This document shows, one piece after another, positions 45,373 through 54,500 of a stretch of DNA of 64,000 nucleotides. The DNA lies in NCBI GenBank assembly GCA_021824175.1, contig JAKALP010000018.1, positions 36,001 through 100,000 on the forward strand, written 5' to 3'. The notes below the pieces were generated by a model. It worked only from the letters and a program-made list of their open reading frames with translations, did not search any database and had not been told where the DNA came from. This DNA comes from Deltaproteobacteria bacterium. Lineage in GTDB: Bacteria > Desulfobacterota > Desulfobacteria > Desulfobacterales > Desulfosarcinaceae. The translations under genes and the position numbers were made by a program. Within the stretch, counting starts at the first letter, position 1. The number at the start of each line of letters is the position of its first letter.

Positions 45373-47547
45373 CTAAAAACCCAGAAGCCGTCCCACCTGA
45401 AACACTCCCACGGCCAACATGAATGCCAGGGCGGTATTGAATGCCATGCTGAACAGGCCCCACTTGTGCGATCCCGATTCGCGCACGATGCACACGATGG
45501 ATACGAAGCAGGGCGAGTAGAACATCACAAAGACGATCAGGCTTAAGGCGGTCAAAGGCCGCCAAAGGGCTGAATGGGCCAGGACATCGGCCAGGGAACC
45601 GCTCTCGGCAGGGTCCACCGCGCCCAGCGAATAGGCTGTCCCCAGGGTGGATACGATGACCTCCTTGGCGGCAAATCCGCCGATTAGGGCAATGTTGGTG
45701 CGCCAGTCGAACCCAGCCCACTGACTTAACCCTTCCAGGGAGGTACCCAGCCGGCCGGCCAGCGAATTTCTTAAGGCCGCCTCGGCCTGGGCCGCATTCA
45801 ATGCCGCCAACCGCTCTTTCGCTCCAGCCGTGGCATCGCCACCCGCAGGGTTCGCGACCGCTATGGCCTGGCGCTGATCTTCAAAAGCCGCCATTCGCTC
45901 GGCGGGCAGGCCGGGGTAAGACATGGCGGCCCACAGCAAGATGGAAATGCCCAGGATAATGGTGCCGGCCTTGCGGACATACTGCCAGGTGCGCTCCCAA
46001 GTATGGATGAGGAGCCCCTTGAGGGTCGGAAAACGATAGGGCGGCAGCTCCATGACAAAGGGCGTGGATTCGCCCCGGATCACGGTCAGCCGCAGCAGCT
46101 TGGCTACCAGCAAGGCCCCGGCCCAGGCCACCAGGGTCAATCCGAACATCACCAGGGCTTGATACTTGGAAAAGAAGGCCCCCACCAGCAAGGCAAACAC
46201 CGGCAGCTTGGCGCCGCAGTTCATAAAGGGCACGGTGAGCAGCGTGGCCAGGCGTTCCCGAGGTGACTTGAGCGTGCGTGTGGCTAAAATGCCCGGCACG
46301 GCGCAGCCGCCGGCAATGCCACCGGAAACGATAAAGGCCATGACCGAATTGCCGTGCAGACCAAACACCCGGAAGACCCGGTCCAGCATGAAGGCCACCC
46401 GGGCCAGATAGCCGGAGTCTTCCAAAATGGCGATGCCGAAAAACATGAACATGATCAAGGGCACAAAGCCCAACACGCCGCCCACGCCCTGCACCACGCC
46501 TGATATGATCAGGGATTTCAGCGGTCCGGCCGGCATGTGGGCCTCGGCCAGAGCCCCGATCCAGCCAAAGAAGGACTCCATCCAGGCCACGGGCCATTTG
46601 CTGTAGGAAAAGGTGAAGTGATAGAGCCCCAGCAACACCGCCAACATGATCAGCGGGCCGAGAAAGCGATGGACCACTACCCGGTCGATCTGATCGGAGA
46701 TGAACAGGCGGCTGCGCTCCCCTCCATAGCGAATCACCCCTTTGGCCAGCAGGGAGCGGATATAACCGTAACGATAGTCGGCGATGATTTCTTCGGGCAG
46801 GCTTTGAAGGGTTTTCTGCAGGTGAGCGCTCAGACGGGCCACCTGGCCTTTAAATCGCTGGGAGAGGTCGGCGTCGGCGGCACGACCAAGATCGATGATC
46901 TGGGCATCGTTTTCAACATATTTCAACGCCACCCAGCGGGCCGGATAGCAATCGGTGAGAAAGTGCTTTTCGGCAATGAGCGGCGTTATTTCATCCAACA
47001 AAGCATCCACTTCCGGGCCATAGGAGATATTCAGAGCGGTCATTGAAGCCGGGCCGTTGTCGATCATGCCGGCCACGGCCGTCATAAGGGTTTCCTTGCC
47101 CAGACCGTTGCGCGCCACGGTCTCCACCACGGGTACACCGAGCAGAGAGGATAGTTTTGGCACATCGATAAGGATGTTGCGCTGGCGGGCCACATCCATC
47201 ATGTTGAGGGCCACGCACACCGGCATGCCCATCTCCATGAATTGCAAAGTGAGATAAAGATTGCGCTCCAGATTGGCGGCATCCACGATATTGATCACCA
47301 GCCGCGGTTTTTCCTTGAACAGGAAATCCCGGGCCACCACCTCTTCCACCGAGTAGGCGCTTAACGAATAGATCCCCGGCAGGTCGACCAAGGTGAAGTT
47401 GTGGCCGTTGAGACGGTAATGTCCCTGCTTTTTCTCAACGGTAACACCCGGATAGTTGCCCACGTGTTGCCGGGCGCCGGTCAGGGCGTTGAAGAGCGTG
47501 GATTTACCGCAGTTGGGATTACCGCCCAGGGCGATCATGGCCTCCAT
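45373..47547 (-). CDS. feoB: Ferrous iron transporter FeoB
   Basis: This 724-aa protein has an N-terminal G domain with GNPNCGKSTLFN, the switch GNYPGVTVEKKQG, DLPGIYSL and LNMMD (G4). The helical regulator domain (~170-280) is followed by a permease core with two Gate motifs (FMNCGAKLPVFALL and CIVRESGS-type, with GGCAVPGILATR). Pumps Fe2+ in across the inner membrane. The stop of feoA lies 1 bp upstream of its start. Confidence 0.95.
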   Translation of the reverse strand: MEAMIALGGNPNCGKSTLFNALTGARQHVGNYPGVTVEKKQGHYRLNGHNFTLVDLPGIYSLSAYSVEEVVARDFLFKEKPRLVINIVDAANLERNLYLTLQFMEMGMPVCVALNMMDVARQRNILIDVPKLSSLLGVPVVETVARNGLGKETLMTAVAGMIDNGPASMTALNISYGPEVDALLDEITPLIAEKHFLTDCYPARWVALKYVENDAQIIDLGRAADADLSQRFKGQVARLSAHLQKTLQSLPEEIIADYRYGYIRSLLAKGVIRYGGERSRLFISDQIDRVVVHRFLGPLIMLAVLLGLYHFTFSYSKWPVAWMESFFGWIGALAEAHMPAGPLKSLIISGVVQGVGGVLGFVPLIMFMFFGIAILEDSGYLARVAFMLDRVFRVFGLHGNSVMAFIVSGGIAGGCAVPGILATRTLKSPRERLATLLTVPFMNCGAKLPVFALLVGAFFSKYQALVMFGLTLVAWAGALLVAKLLRLTVIRGESTPFVMELPPYRFPTLKGLLIHTWERTWQYVRKAGTIILGISILLWAAMSYPGLPAERMAAFEDQRQAIAVANPAGGDATAGAKERLAALNAAQAEAALRNSLAGRLGTSLEGLSQWAGFDWRTNIALIGGFAAKEVIVSTLGTAYSLGAVDPAESGSLADVLAHSALWRPLTALSLIVFVMFYSPCFVSIVCIVRESGSHKWGLFSMAFNTALAFMLAVGVFQVGRLLGF

Positions 47548-47548
47548 A

Positions 47549-47785
47549 TCAATCGTCGACCTCCACCTCGATATAATCGGCTTCGCTGTTGCGCAGCGAG
47601 AGGGTGAAATCTAGCACCCGCAGGGCTACGGGGTCTTTAAGGGGAGCGCGTCCTTGAACAGTTACATGGGTTCCTGGCACCAACCCCATCTCCCGAATCC
47701 GACGCCCCAAGTCCCCATGGGCGGAAATGGTGCATATGCGACCGGTTTGCCCTTTTCTCATCCGGCGCATGTTCATTCGTTGCAT
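47549..47785 (-). CDS. feoA: Ferrous iron transport accessory protein FeoA
   Basis: This 78-aa SH3-like FeoA has GRRIREMGLVPGTHVTV and a typical C-terminal RNSEADYIEV. It begins with Met/Arg repeats, preceded by a GGAGGACCT ribosome site. In the family it binds FeoB's cytoplasmic part to support transport. Controlled by the divergent operators and the DtxR-type gene upstream. Confidence 0.92.
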   Translation of the reverse strand: MQRMNMRRMRKGQTGRICTISAHGDLGRRIREMGLVPGTHVTVQGRAPLKDPVALRVLDFTLSLRNSEADYIEVEVDD

Positions 47786-47823
47786 CAGAGGTCCTCCACG
47801 AAGCGGTAATCATGGCTTAGTTC

Positions 47824-47845
47824 AAAGTTTGATATATCAAACTTT
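47824..47845. promoter_or_regulatory. Perfect 22-bp palindromic operator (iron-regulator site 1)
   Basis: AAAGTTTGATA followed by its exact complement, centred on TATA. It overlaps the candidate feoA -10 region (TATATC on the minus strand). It is the expected binding site for the neighbouring DtxR-type regulator; the half-site GTTTGA reappears in site 2. Confidence 0.75.
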
Positions 47846-47857
47846 TTTCATGGTCAA
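47831..47857 (-). promoter_or_regulatory. Candidate feoA promoter
   Basis: TTGACC (47852-47857) and a TATATC -10 at about 15-bp spacing on the minus strand. The palindromic operator covers its -10, so repressor binding would block it. Confidence 0.5.
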
Positions 47858-47875
47858 CAATATAATTACCAAATT

Positions 47876-47906
47876 AAACTTTTTAATGTTTGACATAAAA
47901 AAGTTT
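47876..47906. promoter_or_regulatory. Second operator-like inverted repeat
   Basis: AAACTTTTT (47876-47884) and AAAAAAGTTT (47897-47906) flank an internal GTTTGAC. It is less perfect than site 1 and overlaps the rightward promoter, suggesting autoregulation. Confidence 0.55.
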
Positions 47907-47917
47907 GATTGTTAAAT
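47890..47917 (+). promoter_or_regulatory. Candidate promoter of the DtxR-type regulator
   Basis: TTGACA (47890-47895), 16 bp, TTAAAT (47912-47917), 67 bp before the ATG. It overlaps operator site 2. Confidence 0.55.
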
Positions 47918-47983
47918 CACTTTGCATGCTTGAAACCCGAAAAACAGGGATTTTCATTCAAGCACCTTTGATGAGGAGGCCCG

Positions 47984-48481
47984 ATGACCTACCAGCAAGA
48001 ACTGACCGATACCCTGGAAAACTACCTGGAAACCATCTTGTATCTGGAAACCAATCATAAGGTGGCCCGGGCCAAGGATATCGCCGACCGGCTGCAGCTC
48101 CAACGCGGCTCGGTCACCAGCGCTCTGAAAATCCTGGCCGATAAGGGGTATATCAACTATGAGCCTTACAGCTTCATCACCCTGACACCCAAGGGCCAGA
48201 CCGTGGCCGAAGAGATCACCCAGCGCCACGCCACCATCAAGAATTTCCTCATCAATGTACTGCTGGTGGATCCCGAAACCGCCGACGAGACGGCCTGCCG
48301 CATGGAACACGCCATTGATCCCCAGACCCTGGAACGCCTGACCTGCTTCATTCACTACGTCAACAACTGTCCGCGGGCCGGCGATAAATGGATTCAATCC
48401 TTTCTCAACTTCTGCGCCCAAAAACGCTGCAACCCCAAGCTTTGTCAGGAGTGCATCGATTCCATCAAGACCGAGCAGTAA
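47984..48481 (+). CDS. DtxR/MntR-family metal-dependent transcriptional regulator
   Basis: This 165-aa protein has an N-terminal winged helix (TLENYLETILYLE, VARAKDIADRL, GSVTSALKILADKGYI) and a dimerisation/metal domain with the ligand series Glu/Cys/His (ETADETACRMEHAID). A C-terminal Cys-rich extra tail (CAQKRCNPKLCQEC) is unusual. It probably represses feoAB with Fe2+ or Mn2+ bound. The divergent position and paired palindromes support this. The metal is not known. Confidence 0.85.
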   Translation: MTYQQELTDTLENYLETILYLETNHKVARAKDIADRLQLQRGSVTSALKILADKGYINYEPYSFITLTPKGQTVAEEITQRHATIKNFLINVLLVDPETADETACRMEHAIDPQTLERLTCFIHYVNNCPRAGDKWIQSFLNFCAQKRCNPKLCQECIDSIKTEQ

Positions 48482-48493
48482 GGAAATTATCAT

Positions 48494-48946
48494 ATGAACA
48501 AAGCACTAAACGATTTTACTGCCATCGACGAAGCCAAAACAAAGATCGGCGAAGGCCTTCTGCCCGGCCTGCTGGGCATTGAAGTACTTTCGGTGACCCC
48601 ACAAGAAACCATCATGCGCATGCAGGTGGCGCGCAAACTGCTGGCCCCCAACGGCTATCTGCATGCCGCCTCGGTGATCGGCCTGGCCGACACCGCCGCC
48701 GGTTACGGCACCATTGCCGCTCTGCCCAAAGGGGCCAAAGGGTTTACCACCATCGAATTGAAGAGCAATTTCACCGGCACGGCCCGTGAAGGCACCTTGC
48801 TTTGCCAGGCGCGCCCCCTGCACAGCGGCCGCATGACCCAGGTGTGGGATGCCCAGGTTACCCACTTGGAAAGCGGCAAAACCATCGCTCATTTCCGCTG
48901 CACCCAGATGATTTTGTTCGATGCGCTCAATGAATGTTTGAGCTGA
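48494..48946 (+). CDS. PaaI-type hotdog thioesterase
   Basis: This 150-aa hotdog-fold protein has PNGYLHAASVIGLADTAAGYGT (the PaaI HxxxxxxxDxA-type active-site helix), IELKSNFTGTAREG and a strand ending CTQMILF. Likely hydrolyses an acyl- or aryl-CoA; substrate not apparent. It follows the regulator gene by 12 bp and may be co-transcribed by chance. Confidence 0.82.
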   Translation: MNKALNDFTAIDEAKTKIGEGLLPGLLGIEVLSVTPQETIMRMQVARKLLAPNGYLHAASVIGLADTAAGYGTIAALPKGAKGFTTIELKSNFTGTAREGTLLCQARPLHSGRMTQVWDAQVTHLESGKTIAHFRCTQMILFDALNECLS

Positions 48947-49001
48947 TTACGCTTGTGATTACACCGGATATGGGTTTCAACACAGATTCTTGGGAGGAAA
49001 G

Positions 49002-50366
49002 ATGTTCCGGACGGGCTTGGTGGTTTTTCTTCATCTGCTGCTTGCAACATCCGTGGCCTTTGCTGAGAAACTGGATTTGCCCCGTCTGGGCCCTGTAGCC
49101 ATCACCGGTGCGGTGGGCCCGCCGGCGGGCGTGGTGATTCTCTTTTCCGATCCCGGATCAAAAGAACCAATCCCGGCGGAATCTTTGCGGGCCTTGGCTG
49201 AAGCGGGCCAAATCGTGGCGGTAGTAAATACGGTCCAGTATTTAGCCGCGATGGATAAAACCGAGGCTGAGTGCCAACGGGCGGCCGACGATGTAGCGGC
49301 ATTGAAATCCAAACTGCTCCTGCGTCAGCACCTGTCCCCAAGCACCGCCACCGTTTTGGCAGGGGCCGGCGCGGCGGGGGCCCTGGCCTATGCCGTGCTG
49401 GCCCAGTCCGAGACCGGACAGTTCTCCGGCGCGGTGAGTTTTCAATTTTCGCCCGAACTTCCGGGCAAGAAGCCTTTGTGCCCCGGTGCGCCTTACACCA
49501 AAACTAAAACCGGTTTTCGATATCTGCCCGTGGAGCATCTCAACGGCTTCTGGCGGATTGCGACCCCATCGCCCAACGATGAATTTCTACGCCCTTATAC
49601 CCGCAATCACCCCGAATTCATTTTCCCGCTGAGAGATTATGATGATCTCTCCTCGGCCGTGATCAGCGTGCTGGCGGATTTAAAACATCCTTCCTTGGCC
49701 GCCGCCGACACCATCGAAGATCTGCCGCTGGTTTTGCTGCCCTGCGATCATCACGGCCAAACCATGGCCATCGTTTACTCCGGTGACGGCGGCTGGCGGG
49801 ACCTCGATAAGCAGATTGGCCAAGAGCTCCAGAAGCGCGGCATCCCGGTGGTGGGCCTGGATACCTTGAGGGCCTTCTGGCACCGCCAAACCCCGGAAGC
49901 GGCCGCTGATGGATTGGCGCGCATCATTGATCATTTCACGCGCGTCTGGAGCACCCCCGACATATTGCTCATCGGTTACTCTTTCGGAGCAGACCTGATC
50001 CCCTTTATGGTCAACCGCTTGAAACCCTCCGCGCGTGAACACATCCGGCTCATATCATTGTTAGCCCTCTCCCATAGCGCCGACTTTGAAATTCACGTGA
50101 GCGGCTGGTTTAGCCGATCCTCTTCCAGCGACGCCTTGCCCCTGGCGCCGGAACTAAAGAAATTGGACTCTTCCCAGATCCAATGCTTTCTCGGCACCGA
50201 TGAATCGGATGAAAGTGGCTGTACCGATGCCTCACTCGCGGGCGTCGAAATTATCAAAGTTGCTGGAGGCCATCACTTCGACGGCGATTATGGCGCCTTG
50301 GCGCGTAAAATAATGGATGGCGCTCTTCGCCGGGGCGCTAAAATGCCAACCAGTCAAGACAGATAA
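49002..50366 (+). CDS. VirJ/AcvB-like serine hydrolase
   Basis: This 454-aa protein has a signal peptide (FLHLLLATSVAFA) and two tandem VirJ-like alpha/beta-hydrolase halves. The first (~25-205) has only a partial active-site region. The second (~245-450) has VYSGDGGWRDLD, the nucleophile elbow IGYSFGADLIP and a GGHHFDGDY His. AcvB in Agrobacterium hydrolyses lysyl-phosphatidylglycerol in the periplasm. No lysyltransferase (MprF) gene is visible here. ATG at 49002 follows GGGAGGAAAG. Confidence 0.82.
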   Translation: MFRTGLVVFLHLLLATSVAFAEKLDLPRLGPVAITGAVGPPAGVVILFSDPGSKEPIPAESLRALAEAGQIVAVVNTVQYLAAMDKTEAECQRAADDVAALKSKLLLRQHLSPSTATVLAGAGAAGALAYAVLAQSETGQFSGAVSFQFSPELPGKKPLCPGAPYTKTKTGFRYLPVEHLNGFWRIATPSPNDEFLRPYTRNHPEFIFPLRDYDDLSSAVISVLADLKHPSLAAADTIEDLPLVLLPCDHHGQTMAIVYSGDGGWRDLDKQIGQELQKRGIPVVGLDTLRAFWHRQTPEAAADGLARIIDHFTRVWSTPDILLIGYSFGADLIPFMVNRLKPSAREHIRLISLLALSHSADFEIHVSGWFSRSSSSDALPLAPELKKLDSSQIQCFLGTDESDESGCTDASLAGVEIIKVAGGHHFDGDYGALARKIMDGALRRGAKMPTSQDR

Positions 50367-50764
50367 TCAATAGAACACGCAAACAAGCCACCCCCAAAAA
50401 GCTTTTGGCGTTGCGCTGATTGGTTGATTGGTTGATTCGTGCAAGAATTATAGTTTTCCGGTTGAAGCTAAATGATGGAATAGTAACCCCAGGCAGCGAA
50501 TCGACTACGAGCCATTTACAACTCTAAAAGCGTTTTCTTACTTCACCAAAACAAAAAATGTAATTTTGACTGACAATTTGCGACAACATCCGGTGATCAG
50601 CGCCCGTTCAAAGGGGGGCTATTTGTGATCAAATAGGAGGGGGGCAAAATCAAAGGGCCAGGGCGCCAGGCCAAGGTTTGGCAGCTATTTGCGCTGCGGA
50701 TCACCTGATGCCGGGCGACGAGGCCCCTTTGGGTCAATGGTACAAAGAGCGATAAAAGCGCGGT
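50367..50764. other. 398-bp gene-poor region
   Basis: Apart from the repeat block I see no gene, promoter pair or RNA. It contains GC-rich and A/T-rich patches. Confidence 0.5.
50417..50440. repeat. GATTSGTT repeat block
   Basis: Three consecutive units (GATTGGTT, GATTGGTT, GATTCGTG) lie 50 bp past the VirJ-like stop, in the same 7-8-bp family as at 19943, 54372 and 54501. Confidence 0.75.
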
Positions 50765-51013
50765 TTAGGGTTGCGGAATGGTGAAGATATCTTTCAAATC
50801 CCTGGCCCGCAACGTCTGGATAACAGCCTGGGATTTATTCGCATTTTGGTTGTCAGCCGCATGCTGAGCGATCTTGGCTTTAGTCACCTGATCGCCGGTG
50901 GCCATGGCCAACTCAAAGGCGGCGGCCGGAATTGCGGTAAGCACGAAAATCAAAATCATGGATGCCAAAACCAATCTTGCTTTGTTGCCTAATTTCATCT
51001 GGGGAGTTCTCAT
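50765..51013 (-). CDS. Small secreted hypothetical protein
   Basis: This 82-aa protein has a Sec-like signal (ARLVLASMILIFVLTAIPAAA) and a hydrophilic mature part rich in Gln/Asn/Ala (QHAADNQNANKSQAVIQTL). AAAGGAG precedes the ATG. No family recognised; cleavage would leave about 49 residues, possibly a small periplasmic factor. Confidence 0.6.
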   Translation of the reverse strand: MRTPQMKLGNKARLVLASMILIFVLTAIPAAAFELAMATGDQVTKAKIAQHAADNQNANKSQAVIQTLRARDLKDIFTIPQP

Positions 51014-51441
51014 AGGATGCTCCTTTCGCCGGTAAAGGGTTGACGAGCTGTTATGTTTTGAGAAGGGTTATTGCAAAAGATTTGCCAGGCTTCAGAGTGA
51101 GAGGTCGCGTTCGCAACGACGCGGCTATGGTTCTCTGACCGCAAAGACCTTCCTTAATATGTTCTAAGCAGCCAGCCATGGAGGAGAGCGCAAAGCCTTG
51201 CCGTTTGGGAAGGGCAAATCGCCGCTCGTAATTTGAGTTCGCTTTTAACAATTGGCCATGCTATAAGCGTCGAGTTTTGGAAATCGGGTAGCCCGGCGCG
51301 CAGAACGAATGCCGGGTATTTTTGTGGCAACAGAGAGGCTCCGGTTCAAGGGATGAGTCGGCTGTTGGCCGACAAGCACGGCACCGCCTGAAAAGGGATG
51401 CCGCCCATAGAACGCGTTTATACGCCATCAGGAGCTATTTT
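51014..51441. other. 428-bp region with structured leader of the DEAD-box gene
   Basis: No gene is convincing here. The last ~85 bp before the helicase hold two hairpins (51357-51373 with GTCGGC/GCCGAC arms; 51379-51403 with CGGCA/TGCCG arms), which could regulate the helicase by RNA structure. Confidence 0.5.
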
Positions 51442-53079
51442 ATGACCACCGAATTTGTTGCCCTCGGTCTGCGCCCCGAGCTGACGCAGACCCTCACCGA
51501 GAAAGAGTACCAAACCCCCACCCCCATTCAGTCTGAACTGATTCCGGCCATGCTGGCTGGACGGGATGTCATCGGTCAATCCCAGACCGGTACCGGCAAG
51601 ACCGCGGCCTTTGCCTTGCCCATCCTAAACAGCCTGAAGCCCCGCCATCGTCATATTCAAAGTCTAATCGTGGCGCCCACGCGCGAGCTGGCCATTCAAG
51701 TCACCGAGGCCATGGCCCAGTATGGCAAACGGGTGGGCGTGCGCATGCTGTCAGTATACGGCGGACAGGCCTACTCCACTCAAATCAACGCTCTGAAAAG
51801 GGGTGTCGATGTGGTGGTGGGAACTCCCGGCCGCTTGCTGGATCTGCTGGAGCGCGAAGCCCTGGATTTAGGCGGCGTGTCCACCGTGGTGCTGGATGAA
51901 GCCGACGAGATGCTGGGCATGGGCTTTATCGACGATATCGAGGCCATTCTGTCAGCCACCCCGGCCCAACGCCAGACCGCACTCTTTTCCGCCACCATGC
52001 CCGAGCCGATCCTGCGCCTGGCCGCGCGGTACCTGCGCGAGCCCCACACCTATACCATGGGCAGGCGCCATGTGACCGTGGCGGCCATTGAACAGCGCGG
52101 CTATCTGATCCATGAAGCGGATCGCCTGGCCGCTCTGACGCGGCTGTTCGAAGTGGAGCCCATCGTCAGCGCCCTGGTCTTTGCCCGAACCAGGGCCCGG
52201 ACCACCGAGTTGACCGACGAGCTCAATGCCAGGGGCTTTGCGGCCGAAGTACTCAACGGCGATCTGGGCCAGGAAGCCCGCGAACGCGTAATACAGCGCT
52301 TCCGCAACAACCAGATCAAGGTGCTGGTGGCCACGGACGTGGCGGCCAGGGGATTGGACATCCAGCATGTCTCCCATGTCTTCAACTTTGAACTGCCCCA
52401 GGACCCGGAAGTATACGTACACCGCATCGGCCGCACGGGCCGGGCCGGCAAGTCCGGGGTGGCCATCTCTCTGATCACTCCCAAGGAGCGCTGGTTTTTG
52501 CGCAAACTTGAAGCATATACCAAGCAGAAGATCGCGTTGGGCGATTTACCCACCGTGGAGCAAATTCAGCAGCAGCGCGACGCGCGCCTGGTGGAGCAAT
52601 TGATGGTCTGGCTCAAGCGCGGCCGTTGTCACAGCGAGCGCAATATGGTGCAGACCGTGAGCGAGCAGGGCTTTGAGATGGCGGAGATTGCTGCGGCCGC
52701 GCTCAAACTGGTGCGAACCGAAGAAAAGCAGCGCCCCATTGCCGCCATATCCGAAGTGCGCCCGGATCAGCCCGTGAAGGCCAAAGCCACTAGTAAACAT
52801 GCACAGCGCGGCAAAGCAAAAAGCGCTGAAAATACTTCCCACGAACCGGGCATGGTCCGCTTGAGCCTGAACCGGGGCAGCGCCGATGGACTCAATGTCA
52901 GCCATATCGTGGGCAGCCTCTCCCATCACGCCGACATCCCGGGCCGCTGCATTGGCAAGATTCTCATCGGCGATCAAACCACTTTGGTGGATGTGCCCGA
53001 AGCAATGCTTTCCCAGGTGCTGGCCAAAAAGGAGACCTATCGCATCGGCCGCAAACGCACCAGCATTGAGCGCGCCTGA
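51442..53079 (+). CDS. DEAD-box ATP-dependent RNA helicase (DeaD/CsdA-like)
   Basis: This 545-aa protein has the Q motif (TPTPIQSELIPAML), Walker A SQTGTGKT, PTRELAIQV, TPGRLLDLL, VLDEADEML (DEAD), SATMP, RTRARTTE, ATDVAARGLDIQ and HRIGRTGRAGKSG. After the helicase core the C-terminal tail ends with a DbpA/DeaD-type RNA-binding domain (VRLSLNRGSADGLNVSHIVG, IGKILIGD). It remodels structured RNA, often at low temperature or in ribosome assembly. ATG at 51442 has AGGAG upstream. Structured leader noted. Confidence 0.93.
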   Translation: MTTEFVALGLRPELTQTLTEKEYQTPTPIQSELIPAMLAGRDVIGQSQTGTGKTAAFALPILNSLKPRHRHIQSLIVAPTRELAIQVTEAMAQYGKRVGVRMLSVYGGQAYSTQINALKRGVDVVVGTPGRLLDLLEREALDLGGVSTVVLDEADEMLGMGFIDDIEAILSATPAQRQTALFSATMPEPILRLAARYLREPHTYTMGRRHVTVAAIEQRGYLIHEADRLAALTRLFEVEPIVSALVFARTRARTTELTDELNARGFAAEVLNGDLGQEARERVIQRFRNNQIKVLVATDVAARGLDIQHVSHVFNFELPQDPEVYVHRIGRTGRAGKSGVAISLITPKERWFLRKLEAYTKQKIALGDLPTVEQIQQQRDARLVEQLMVWLKRGRCHSERNMVQTVSEQGFEMAEIAAAALKLVRTEEKQRPIAAISEVRPDQPVKAKATSKHAQRGKAKSAENTSHEPGMVRLSLNRGSADGLNVSHIVGSLSHHADIPGRCIGKILIGDQTTLVDVPEAMLSQVLAKKETYRIGRKRTSIERA

Positions 53080-53235
53080 AAATGATTTATTAGAAGTCAT
53101 TTCAAAAGCTTCAATCGGGTCCAAAGTCAAGGCGGGGCAAAGTGGACAACCGGAGGAATACATTGAGTATTTTGAGGATTGGACGCTTTGGCCCAACGCC
53201 GGATTTGGACCCGAGGGGAGGTTTTGTAATGACTT

Positions 53236-54435
53236 TTACGAACGCCGTTGGATATACTTCTCCAGCCGGTTGAGTCCCTCTTTAATATTCTCCAGGGAGT
53301 TGGCATAGGAAAAACGCAGGAAGCCTTCGCCGCCGGGGCCGAAGTCAATGCCGGGCGTGACGCCCACGTGGGCCTTTTCCAGGATGTCGAAGGCCAGGGC
53401 GTAGGAGTCATGGGAAAGATGGCGGGCGTTGACAAAGACGTAGAAGGCGCCGGTGGGTTCTACTAGGATAGTAAAGCCGAGTTGCCGCAAGCGCTGAATC
53501 ATGTAGCGCCGGCGCTGGTCGTAGATGGCGACCATGCGCGCCACGTCGCTTTGGGCGCAGGCCAGGGCCGCAACGCCGGCCTTTTGCACGGCGGCATTGG
53601 CCGAAATGAAGAAATTCTGGTGGATCTTCTGCAGTGAGCGCATGAAGGGTTTGGGCGCGATGGCATAGCCCAGGCGCAGGCCGGTCATGGCAAAGAGTTT
53701 GGAGAATCCGTTGATCACAAAGGCGTGGTCCGTGAATTCCAGAATCGAATGGGCTTTGCCTTCATAGACCAGGCCGTGGTAAATTTCGTCGGAGAGAATA
53801 TACGGTCCCAGTTGACTGATGGCCCGCATGCGCTCGGCCGAAAGTAAAGTTCCGGTGGGGTTGGCCGGCGAGTTGATGAAGATTGCCTTGGTGCGCGGCG
53901 AAAGCTTCGCCTGAATTAGTTCGGGCGTGTACTGAAAGCCCTCCTGCTCGCTGACCGGCACATCCACGCAGCGGCCCTGGACAAAGTTGATGAAGTTGGG
54001 ATAACAGGCATAACGCGGATCGGAAAGAATGACTTCATCACCCGCTTCGATCAACGCCGCGCACACCATGAAGATGGCCGGAGAACTTCCGGAAGTCACC
54101 ACGATCTGGTCCGGATGGACCACGACCTTATACTTCTCATGATAATTCGCGCAAATGGCTTCGCGCAGATCATAGGTGCCCAAGCTGTGGGTGTAGTGGG
54201 TGCAGCCGTCCTTCAGGGCCTTGCAGACCGCCTCGGTAACGCAGGGCGGCGCATCGAAATCCGGCTCGCCCACCTCCAGATGCACAATATCTACGCCGGC
54301 ACGCTCCAGCTCGGCGGACTTCTCCATCACGTCCATGACGATGAAGGAGGTCATTTGTTCAACGCGTTTGGCGATTCGTTGATTGGTTGATTCGTTGATT
54401 CGTTGATTCGGTATCTTATCGTTGCTTGTTTTCAT
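53236..54435 (-). CDS. Class I/II PLP-dependent aminotransferase
   Basis: This 399-aa fold-type I enzyme has LEVGEPDFDAPP, the PLP Lys in GFSKLFAMTGLRLGY, and ILSDPRYACYPNF, FINSPANPTGTLL, and RFSYANS near the C-terminus. Family members transfer amino groups for aspartate, alanine, tyrosine or similar acids; substrate not determinable. The N-terminus (about residues 10-22, NQRINESTNQRI) is encoded by GATTSGTT repeats, an insertion not needed for the fold. M28 is a possible later start, but has no clear ribosome site. Confidence 0.88.
   Translation of the reverse strand: MKTSNDKIPNQRINESTNQRIAKRVEQMTSFIVMDVMEKSAELERAGVDIVHLEVGEPDFDAPPCVTEAVCKALKDGCTHYTHSLGTYDLREAICANYHEKYKVVVHPDQIVVTSGSSPAIFMVCAALIEAGDEVILSDPRYACYPNFINFVQGRCVDVPVSEQEGFQYTPELIQAKLSPRTKAIFINSPANPTGTLLSAERMRAISQLGPYILSDEIYHGLVYEGKAHSILEFTDHAFVINGFSKLFAMTGLRLGYAIAPKPFMRSLQKIHQNFFISANAAVQKAGVAALACAQSDVARMVAIYDQRRRYMIQRLRQLGFTILVEPTGAFYVFVNARHLSHDSYALAFDILEKAHVGVTPGIDFGPGGEGFLRFSYANSLENIKEGLNRLEKYIQRRS
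54372..54411. repeat. GATTSGTT repeat block inside the aminotransferase 5' end
   Basis: Five to six units in a row overlap the reading frame of the aminotransferase N-terminus and translate as NQRINE/STNQR-like residues. The complementary block at 54501-54531 could pair with it over an ~90-nt loop. Confidence 0.75.
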
Positions 54436-54500
54436 GGGTTCTTTCCCACATTCTCCTCGGAGATAGCTACTCGGTCGATATTATGCTTCTCATCTCAACC

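Noticed and set aside
50683..50700. Sigma54-type promoter (TGGCAG...TTGC)
   Set aside because: The spacing between the GG and GC elements is one base short of consensus.
51301..51420. tRNA-like arm (GGTTCAAGG) before the DEAD-box gene
   Set aside because: The sequence cannot fold into a cloverleaf and lacks an acceptor stem and CCA context.
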